Assembly: GCA_026417195.1 (NCBI GenBank)
Contig: JAOADS010000139.1
Coordinates: 1 to 5,674, forward strand
From: Ignavibacteria bacterium
GTDB taxonomy: Bacteria; Bacteroidota; Ignavibacteria; Tepidaquicellales; OLB5
Reading direction: 5' to 3'
DNA: 5,674 nucleotides
Of the stretch, positions 1 to 5,674 are shown in pieces; the first letter of the stretch is position 1, and every line of letters starts with the position of its first letter. Both the position numbers and the translations under genes were made by a program. The notes below the pieces were generated by a model. It was given only the letters and a program-made list of their open reading frames with translations, was not told the origin of the DNA and did not search any database.

Positions 1-1285
1 TTACTCCTCTTGGCGTAACCAGCTCCGGTATCCTGTTAGGATCACCGTAGGCAAAGAAATCATCCATAAACTCCGGATCACCCTCTTCATATTTCGTATC
101 AAAATAAGTTGCCTGAACTTCATAAAATACCTTACTGGAAATCTGATGGTTAATCTTGCCATAAAATTGCATGTTATCTTCTTTTATCAGAGGATTTCTG
201 TGAGAATTAAATAACATGTATGACTGCACAAAACCCAGTCTTTCTGTATTTGAAAATAAACCACCTAAGAGAAGCTGTATTGGTGTCTTTTTATTCAAGG
301 AAGCAAAATCAAGTCTTAATTTACCGTTACCGGACCATCTCTTGAACCAGTAATTAGGTAAAATATCATTGGGCAATCCCAATTCAGGTGTAATCCAGCT
401 GGGATTGCTGACAAGATTGTCATTCCTTTCGCCTCCTAAGTAAAAGCTAGCAAAATTTCTAAGCTTCTTTGTTGGAATAAGCGGACCGCCGAAATTTAAA
501 TTTGCCAATTTATAACCTTGAGAAGGTCCCTTAACATTGTCATTTGAGGTAAACTGATCAGTTAAGATTTCAAAACCTCCGGTATAGTTACTAGCACCTT
601 GTTTTGTGGTAACGTTAATCACACCGCTTAAAACATTTCCGTACTGAGCACTAAAACCACCTGTCAATACAGCCAGCTCCTGCAATACGCTGTTTGAAAC
701 ATATGCAGTAGAGCTACCATCCAGCGGATTAGAAGTAACTACTCCGTCAATAATAATTTGAGTCTCATTTGTTCTTCCTCCTCTGATATTTATGCTGGTA
801 CCTCTTTCGTCCTGCACAACACCAGCAGTTTTTGAGGCAAGATTCTCTATGCCTCTTATACCTGTGTTTTCTATAAATTCCTTCTCGATGATTTTACCAC
901 TCTGATCCGGAGCTAGTGTATTCCTTTTAGTAATGACTTCAATTTCCTCTGTTTTTATACCACCTGTTTCCTTTAGACTAAAGTCAAGCCTTGTTGTTAA
1001 ATCTACAGAGACTTTTACCTCGGTCTGAACAACTGTCTCATATCCAAGATAAGATGCCCTAACACTATATGTTCCTACTGGAACGTTCAGTATCACATAA
1101 TCTCCGGCCTCATCTGAAGCTGCACCGAGATTAGTATTTTCTATTTTAATTGTAGCTCCTCCCAGAGGTACACCTTTATCATCGGTAACCTTTCCGGATA
1201 TCTTACCTGTAGTCTGAGAGTAAATACCATTAAAGTTGATTAGTGTTAAGAGAAGGGCTGCAAATGCAAACCGTATAATCTTCAT
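1..1285 (-). CDS. TonB-dependent outer-membrane receptor, N-terminal part (cut by left edge)
   Basis: Open reading frame of 428 codons from an ATG at 1285-1283 with no stop before the left edge. Residues 1-23 look like a Sec signal peptide (KIIR followed by a hydrophobic stretch, cleavage likely after IYS before Gln24). Residues about 27-107 form a carboxypeptidase-regulatory-like beta-sandwich (GKVTDDKGVPLGGATI, then DEAGDYVILNVPVGTYSV and YLGYE). Residues about 112-231 are the plug, with SINIRGGRTNE, IIIDGV, LTGGFSAQYGNVLSGVINVTTK. From about 235 the alternating strands suit the start of the beta-barrel (NFGGPLIP, ASFYLGGERND). Such receptors usually run to about 900-1100 residues, so over half is probably missing. 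The family moves ligands across the outer membrane using TonB-ExbBD energy; the substrate cannot be read from this part. No SusD partner is visible. The start is fixed by the signal peptide and a good ribosome binding site. Confidence 0.93.
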   Translation of the reverse strand, partial: MKIIRFAFAALLLTLINFNGIYSQTTGKISGKVTDDKGVPLGGATIKIENTNLGAASDEAGDYVILNVPVGTYSVRASYLGYETVVQTEVKVSVDLTTRLDFSLKETGGIKTEEIEVITKRNTLAPDQSGKIIEKEFIENTGIRGIENLASKTAGVVQDERGTSINIRGGRTNETQIIIDGVVTSNPLDGSSTAYVSNSVLQELAVLTGGFSAQYGNVLSGVINVTTKQGASNYTGGFEILTDQFTSNDNVKGPSQGYKLANLNFGGPLIPTKKLRNFASFYLGGERNDNLVSNPSWITPELGLPNDILPNYWFKRWSGNGKLRLDFASLNKKTPIQLLLGGLFSNTERLGFVQSYMLFNSHRNPLIKEDNMQFYGKINHQISSKVFYEVQATYFDTKYEEGDPEFMDDFFAYGDPNRIPELVTPRGV

Positions 1286-1293
1286 TTATTATA

Positions 1294-1298
1294 CCTCC
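1294..1298 (-). promoter_or_regulatory. Ribosome binding site of the TonB receptor gene
   Basis: GGAGG on the minus strand, 8 nt before the ATG at 1285. Its strength and spacing fix the receptor start codon. It lies only about 10 nt beyond the U-tract of the preceding terminator. Confidence 0.85.
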
Positions 1299-1308
1299 GA
1301 TTTATTTT

Positions 1309-1341
1309 AAAAAAGCCCCGACAAACGAGGTCAGGGCTTTT
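1309..1341 (-). terminator. Rho-independent terminator after the beta-propeller gene
   Basis: On the minus strand, AAAAGCCCTGAC (1341-1330) pairs with GTCGGGGCTTTT (1322-1311) around a 7-nt loop, and the transcript then runs into six U residues (1314-1309). The stem is 12 bp with one U-G wobble. Read on the plus strand the same position is a C-A mismatch, so the hairpin is better formed in minus-strand RNA. It starts 14 nt after the TAG stop of the beta-propeller gene and ends just before the receptor's ribosome binding site. Confidence 0.88.
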
Positions 1342-1355
1342 ATAGTTTTAATATA

Positions 1356-3143
1356 CTATTTTACTAAAATCATCTTACGTGTATCAGTAAAGTCACCGGC
1401 TTTAATCCTGTAAAGATATACACCACTTGGCAGATCTGAAGCATCAAATGAAACTTCCTTAACTCCGGCTGATACAAATTCATTCTGAACAAGTGTAGCA
1501 ACTAACTGACCTAATGAATTATAAACCGTTAAGGTAACATTCTCAGCCTTAGGTAAATTGAATCTTATCTTTGTTAATGGATTAAATGGATTCGGATAAT
1601 TCTGTTCAAGTGAGTACTCTCTGGGGATCTCATTACCTATGTTTATTATACCTATGAGTGAATCCATAACTATGTAGCGATAAATAAGCGAAGCACTGGA
1701 TACAGGTGCATTATCATTAAATGCTGATGAACCCGGCTGAGGATCTTTCTGATAGGTCATGTGTATCCTGTAATACCCGCCAAATATCGGAGTAACTCTG
1801 TTCAAGGCTACATATCTTTCATCATTTGTTCCCTGAGTAATCTGCATAAGCGGCGCATTAAAGGTCATATTGGAAGTGAGCGCATATCTCATGTGGACAT
1901 CAAAAGCCTGGAAGTTATTAACTACGTCAGCTTGTTTGAGAACTGAAAAAGCTACAAAAACATAGTTACCATCCTGAGAAACAGAAACTGAAGGCCAGTC
2001 CATAGTAATTACATTACCCATAGAAGAAGTCAGACTCTTGGCTGAACCAGGGATCTCAAGGTTTGCTGCTACCAGACTTGGTGTTCCGGCATTTTTTGAA
2101 ACCCATATTTTTGCAGTCTGGAATGAGTCAGCTATTGTGTTAAATACTACATAAAAGTTACCTGCATTATCATATACAGCATCTAAGCCTAACCACGCTT
2201 CTACTGTATCACCAGTAGGATCTATGAAAGAACTGAAGAGCACATTAGCTGTTGACCATGTGTTTCCGTTATCAGTTGAGGTAAAGTAAAATATTCTGTT
2301 ATTCCCTACTGAACTGCCGGCATCGCTGATAGCACTTATTACATATAATGCTCTTCCTCCTGGACCAGCTGCTGATGTCCACCTCATACTGAGCTGAGAT
2401 GTAGCAGGTGAATTGAGTATTTTGGGATTACCGACCCAGCTTCCGGTATTAGGGTTAAATACATTAACTATGCCTGAATCAGTTGCAGCAGCACCCTGAT
2501 ACGTTTCTGCAGCCACCATAACATTACCGTTTGATAAGGTATTCATCTGAGGCCAGATGAAATTAGTCTGATTGAAATTCCAAAGTGTACTGTTGAATGA
2601 ACCAGCACCTGCTGAAACATCAACGTGAACTCCACTGGTAAGCTGAGCTCCTGGCTGATAATGATTTCCGATAATGGCAACATCCTGAGAAGCTCCTGTT
2701 GTTCCAACTGTCATTGAAGGAAATCCGCTTCGGATTGAAGGAATAACTCCGAGATCTCCCCACGTAGCGCCGTGGTCATTACTGAATGCATATTTAGTTC
2801 TTCTTGAAGGACTTATCTGAGTAGAATCAAGCGAGACCATATACATAGCATGCATTATTGATGGGCTCACATAACCGATGTTTTTCTTACAATCACCATT
2901 TGTCTGCCAGTCATAGTAGCCTGTCAGCACCATTACCTCGGGACCACGTGTAAATAGCCCGTAATTATCTCTGGACATAGGCTCAAGTTGCATCGGAGGT
3001 CCGTTATATATTACTCCATTTGTAACGATTCCGTTCTCATCGAGCTTTATCTTGGATTTTTCCTTATCCACTAAAAACCTTGGACCTGCGAATATCGAGA
3101 CTGAAAAGACCATTAAAATTAATAACGATAAATTTTTCCTCAT
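1356..3143 (-). CDS. Secreted BNR/Asp-box beta-propeller protein with T9SS sorting domain
   Basis: Complete 595-residue protein. Residues 1-19 are a Sec signal peptide (MRKN, then a hydrophobic run ending SIFA before Gly20). The middle, about 60-490, is a beta-rich sialidase-like propeller. Two textbook Asp boxes (SxDxGxTW) are visible: SNDHGATW at 121-128 and STDNGNTW at 289-296. Further blade-like repeats include VYDNAGNFYVVF (323-334) and SVSQDGNYVFVAF (387-399). Residues about 510-595 are a T9SS type A sorting domain: QNYPNPFNP, then LPSGVYLYR, ending TRKMILVK. This predicts export through the outer membrane and release or surface attachment. The FRIP motif of true sialidases is not seen, so I do not call an enzyme activity; glycan or polymer binding is equally possible. 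A strong promoter and ribosome binding site precede it and an intrinsic terminator follows it, which suits a monocistronic unit. Confidence 0.92.
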   Translation of the reverse strand: MRKNLSLLILMVFSVSIFAGPRFLVDKEKSKIKLDENGIVTNGVIYNGPPMQLEPMSRDNYGLFTRGPEVMVLTGYYDWQTNGDCKKNIGYVSPSIMHAMYMVSLDSTQISPSRRTKYAFSNDHGATWGDLGVIPSIRSGFPSMTVGTTGASQDVAIIGNHYQPGAQLTSGVHVDVSAGAGSFNSTLWNFNQTNFIWPQMNTLSNGNVMVAAETYQGAAATDSGIVNVFNPNTGSWVGNPKILNSPATSQLSMRWTSAAGPGGRALYVISAISDAGSSVGNNRIFYFTSTDNGNTWSTANVLFSSFIDPTGDTVEAWLGLDAVYDNAGNFYVVFNTIADSFQTAKIWVSKNAGTPSLVAANLEIPGSAKSLTSSMGNVITMDWPSVSVSQDGNYVFVAFSVLKQADVVNNFQAFDVHMRYALTSNMTFNAPLMQITQGTNDERYVALNRVTPIFGGYYRIHMTYQKDPQPGSSAFNDNAPVSSASLIYRYIVMDSLIGIINIGNEIPREYSLEQNYPNPFNPLTKIRFNLPKAENVTLTVYNSLGQLVATLVQNEFVSAGVKEVSFDASDLPSGVYLYRIKAGDFTDTRKMILVK

Positions 3144-3150
3144 TTTTTAA

Positions 3151-3158
3151 TCCTCTCT
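3151..3158 (-). promoter_or_regulatory. Ribosome binding site of the beta-propeller gene
   Basis: AGAGAGGA on the minus strand, 7 nt before the ATG at 3143. It supports this start, which also gives a complete signal peptide. Confidence 0.75.
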
Positions 3159-3198
3159 AATTTTTATTTATGAGAATATGTTTTTGAAAAACTATTCC

Positions 3199-3213
3199 TT
3201 AACTAATAGTTAA
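3199..3213. other. 15-bp perfect dyad in the leader of the beta-propeller gene
   Basis: TTAACTA-A-TAGTTAA is perfectly symmetric about position 3206. It lies about 15-30 nt downstream of the predicted transcription start, a place where a repressor site or a small leader hairpin could act. The region is very AT-rich, so one such dyad could occur by chance. Listed as a visible structure; no regulator is assigned. Confidence 0.35.
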
Positions 3214-3233
3214 TTTTGTCTGAATTTAATTTA

Positions 3234-3262
3234 AATATAACATAATAAAAAAATCTTGTCAA
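3234..3262 (-). promoter_or_regulatory. Sigma70-type extended -10 promoter for the beta-propeller gene
   Basis: On the minus strand, TTGACA (3262-3257, a perfect -35) is followed by a 17-nt spacer and TATATT (3239-3234, 5 of 6 matches to TATAAT). TGT immediately before the hexamer supplies the extended -10 TGn. Transcription would start near 3227 and leave a leader of about 84 nt before the ATG at 3143. The -35 box sits inside a short palindrome, CTTGaCAAG (3263-3255). This is a pattern call with no experimental support. Confidence 0.72.
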
Positions 3263-3295
3263 GTAAATTTTCTTAAACAAACGCCTAAACATAGC

Positions 3296-3308
3296 AAGTA
3301 AGTTACTT
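3296..3308. other. 13-bp dyad just downstream of the protease stop
   Basis: AAGTAA-G-TTACTT is perfectly symmetric about position 3302. As an RNA hairpin it would be weak (about 5 bp, AT-rich, minimal loop), and no U-tract follows on the minus strand, so it is a poor terminator. Half of it (CAAGTAA, 3295-3301) recurs at 3260-3266 across the promoter's -35 box, exactly 35 bp away. That could be a pair of protein-binding half-sites or chance. I see no convincing terminator after the protease gene. Confidence 0.25.
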
Positions 3309-3320
3309 CAGAATAATATG

Positions 3321-5655
3321 CTATTTAATTAGAACCATCTTTCTCGTTTCGGAAAAATTCATGCCTCTCATATTATAGAAATAAACACCACTTGGCAACT
3401 CTGATAATTCTACGTTTAATCTATAAGTACCAGCTTCCAATTTCTGATTTAAAAGACTGCGAACTAATCTGCCCGTTACATCATAAAGTGAAATCTCAAC
3501 ATCAGAAGATAATGGCACATCAAATTTTATTGTTGTATTAGGATTAAAGGGATTAGGATAATTCTGATACAATGAAAATCTTGCAGGTATAACTGCAGAG
3601 ATTTGCTCTATTCCAATTACCTGAAAACGGTTCTTTGCATTACCGGAATTTGCTATAAGTTGATTCAGATCGTTACCCTTAACAACTGCAAAACCTACAA
3701 CCACTGAATCTCCGTTATTTATATTTATAGGCCCAGCTGCAACAACAAATCCATTTAATCCAGGTCCCAAACTTGGCACAGATATGCGCTGACTTAAGCC
3801 GTTCCATTTTTCTGCAGAAGTAAAACCATCTGTTATTTCTGATATATTATAAGCTCTGAAATTCAAAGTATGATTTGATAACAACGCAATTCCCAGATAA
3901 GGATTGGTATTATTGGTATTGTATGTATATCCTATTTTATTAACAGAGTCAACTGTGGAAATATTTTGGGAAGTTTGCCCATTAGGTGTAAACAATATAA
4001 AAATACCTGCGTGAAGATTAGTTATGTTATTGCCGCTTGTATTCCTGATAACGTGTCTAATTATTATATAATCCTGATCCTGAGAATTATTCCAGGCATA
4101 ACTGTAGGAATTCACCGTAACTCCGATTTTACTCGAACCTGCTCCATCATCATTAAACCTTCCCCTTCCGTCTTCATGCGAAACATTTCCCGGTTTGTTC
4201 AGTGTATAGGCAGTTAAAGACACAAAATCAGTATCAGCCTGATTTGATGGTATAATTGCTCTTCTGCAAACATCTGATACCTGATTTTGATTTATACCGA
4301 TCATCAGACCACCTTCAAAAATCTGATTACCTGTGTAACCTGTTATTTGCAGTCCGCTTCCATATGGCTGAGGCTTTTTGCCAACTGCAGCATCTCTGGT
4401 AAGAGATAATTTAAGATTATTGACTGTATGTGTAACCCATCCCTGCCTGAATGTAACATTGAAACTGTTTGTGGGATCATTGGGGATTGCATTAACCGAA
4501 GTGCCTAACTTAAAAGTCACTGATCTGTCAAAAGGACAATTAGGTTTAGCCTTAACTCTGAATGTATTTGAGACAGTAGTGGAATAAGTATGATAAGCGT
4601 TCAGATTACCTACGAATAATGAGTCCTGAACAAGTTCTACATTTGGATCTGAAGTTTGTAGTCTTAAGGAAATATTATTACCAGACTGCCATATGTTTTT
4701 ATAAGTAACCCTAATTGTTACAACCTCATCCACTTCAAAAACACCATCATTATTACCGTAAAGAGAGTCACTTGCCTGAAAACTCTGAAGGGCGATGATA
4801 GGGAGATCGGTTACGCATTTCAGAGCATTAACACGTCCGGTTCCCAACATACCGATATACTGTTGATTCAGGTGATATATACTGTCAACTCCAAGAAGCA
4901 ATCTTGAAAGAATCTGGGAATTTGTCCACGAAGGATATCTTGATTTAATCAGAGCTGCTACACCAGCCGTTATTGGTGTTGACATGGAAGTTCCGCTGAA
5001 AGTTGCATATGTATTATTATACAGAGTGCTAAGTATTGCATCTCCCGGAGCTGAAACATCCACAGTAGAGTGATAGTTTGAAAAAGAAGCTTTAAAATCG
5101 TTTGAATTAGTAGCTGCCACAGAAACTACATTGTCGTAAGAAGCCGGATACCTCGGAACATTTTGTCCGTCATTTCCTGCAGAACCGAAGACCATAGAAC
5201 CAGCATTCCAGGCATTGTTACAAACTGTCTGGAAATAACTGCTGTAGGAACCACTTCCGAAACTACAGTTTATAAATTTAATCTGATTTGCGTAATGATA
5301 AATTATTCCTGAAGGACCATCATAAATAAGATTTCCCGGAGTATCAGGAGAGTGTTTTGTGATCCTGAGTTTTATCCTGAAGCCCGGACCACCTCCGTGA
5401 ACGCCGTTATTTGTAACTTGTGAAGCACAACCTGACACATGTGAACCGTGATCACTTCCTCCGTTTATATTGGGATCATTATCTCCGTAAAAGAAATCCC
5501 AACCGGCAAAATCATCAATATAACCATTATTGTCATCATCAATATTATTAATTGGGTCTGCATAGTTGTATTTAATATTTGCCGCAAGGTCCGGATGATC
5601 CAGATCACTCCCGCTGTCAACTATTCCAACACTGACATTTGTATCCCCCCATGTA
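3321..5655 (-). CDS. Secreted subtilisin-family (S8) serine protease with T9SS sorting domain, N-terminus missing
   Basis: The frame is open from the true genomic edge (5655) to a TAG at 3323-3321, about 777 genuine residues. The numbering here counts six artefactual leading residues (MCIRDS), translated from adapter. The S8 catalytic domain spans about 7-290: Asp19 in GIVDSGSDLDHPDL, His75 in SDHGSHVSG, oxyanion Asn167 in GSAGNDG, and Ser229 in FSGTSMSTP. The triad is intact. An Asp/Asn-rich DDDNNGYIDD loop (45-54) may bind calcium. Residues about 298-395 resemble an Ig-like repeat (NNDGVFEVDEVVTIRVTYKN). Residues about 411-690 are beta-rich and unrecognised. Residues about 697-783 are a T9SS type A sorting domain (QNYPNPFNPNT, LPSGVYFY, TRKMVLIK). 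The signal peptide, and any propeptide, lie beyond the edge. The protein is predicted to be exported and to cleave extracellular proteins or peptides; its substrate is unknown. It lies 177 bp upstream of the propeller gene. Confidence 0.93.
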
Positions 5656-5674
5656 CTGTCTCTTATACACATCT
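5656..5674. other. Tn5/Nextera mosaic-end adapter remnant (non-genomic)
   Basis: The last 19 bases, CTGTCTCTTATACACATCT, are the exact reverse complement of the Tn5 mosaic end used in transposase-based library kits. They sit precisely at the contig terminus, as expected of untrimmed adapter carried into an assembly. Translated on the minus strand they give the well-known spurious N-terminus MCIRD(S). Confidence 0.97.

Noticed and set aside
1288..1293. TATAAT on the minus strand just before the receptor start codon
   Set aside because: Initiation would fall near 1281, beyond the ATG at 1285. No -35 lies at a suitable distance; the hexamer is part of the AT-rich spacer between ribosome binding site and start.
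1350..1378. Possible receptor promoter at the 3' end of the propeller gene (TATATT at 1355-1350)
   Set aside because: The hexamer 17 nt upstream (GTAAGA) matches the -35 at only 3 of 6 positions, and any transcript would still run through the terminator hairpin.
1761..1946. Plus-strand open frame of 61 codons
   Set aside because: It lies wholly inside the propeller gene on the opposite strand. It shows no domain or recognisable composition and is best explained as a shadow frame.
3966..4217. Plus-strand open frame of 83 codons
   Set aside because: It is antisense to the protease, with no recognisable motif and no independent support as a gene.
4378..4587. Plus-strand open frame of 69 codons
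   Set aside because: It is antisense to the protease's Ig-like region. Its low-complexity Leu/Val-rich translation follows from the reverse frame of a beta-rich protein.
5655..5672. ATG at 5672-5670 as the protease start codon
   Set aside because: It lies in adapter sequence, with no signal peptide or ribosome binding site. S8 family precursors need upstream sequence before the catalytic Asp.
5656..5674. Mosaic end as evidence of a natural Tn5 insertion
   Set aside because: It is exactly 19 bases at the very end of the contig with no transposon sequence beyond it, so library adapter is the simpler explanation.

Overview
This is a metagenome-style contig from a member of the Bacteroidota/Ignavibacteriota/Chlorobi assemblage, most likely an Ignavibacteria relative. 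The evidence is an AT-rich composition, two secreted proteins that both end in the QNYPNPFNPxT...LPSGVYxYR...TRKMxLxK type A sorting domain of the type IX secretion system (T9SS), and an outer-membrane TonB-dependent receptor that starts with a carboxypeptidase-regulatory-like domain. The taxon is inferred from protein style; no marker gene is present.

All three genes lie on the minus strand, so transcription runs from the right edge to the left. From upstream to downstream: (1) a subtilisin-family (S8) secreted protease, 3321-5655, missing its N-terminus at the right edge; (2) a 177-bp intergenic region (3144-3320) with a near-consensus extended -10 sigma70-type promoter and short dyads; (3) a complete 595-residue BNR/Asp-box beta-propeller secreted protein, 1356-3143; (4) a 70-bp gap holding a strong intrinsic terminator and a ribosome binding site; (5) the first 428 residues of a TonB-dependent receptor, 1-1285, cut by the left edge. 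The plus strand carries no convincing gene.

Functionally the window is a cell-envelope/exoprotein locus. Two proteins would cross the inner membrane by Sec and the outer membrane by T9SS, one to cleave proteins and one to bind or act on an unknown ligand. A TonB receptor next to them could import a released product. That link is inferred from adjacency only. The promoter before the propeller gene and the terminator after it suggest that gene can be its own transcription unit.

The last 19 bases (5656-5674) are not genomic. They match the Tn5/Nextera mosaic end exactly, and the apparent protease start (MCIRDS) is translated from them. I see no phage, CRISPR, IS element, RNA gene or clearly new defence or metabolic system.
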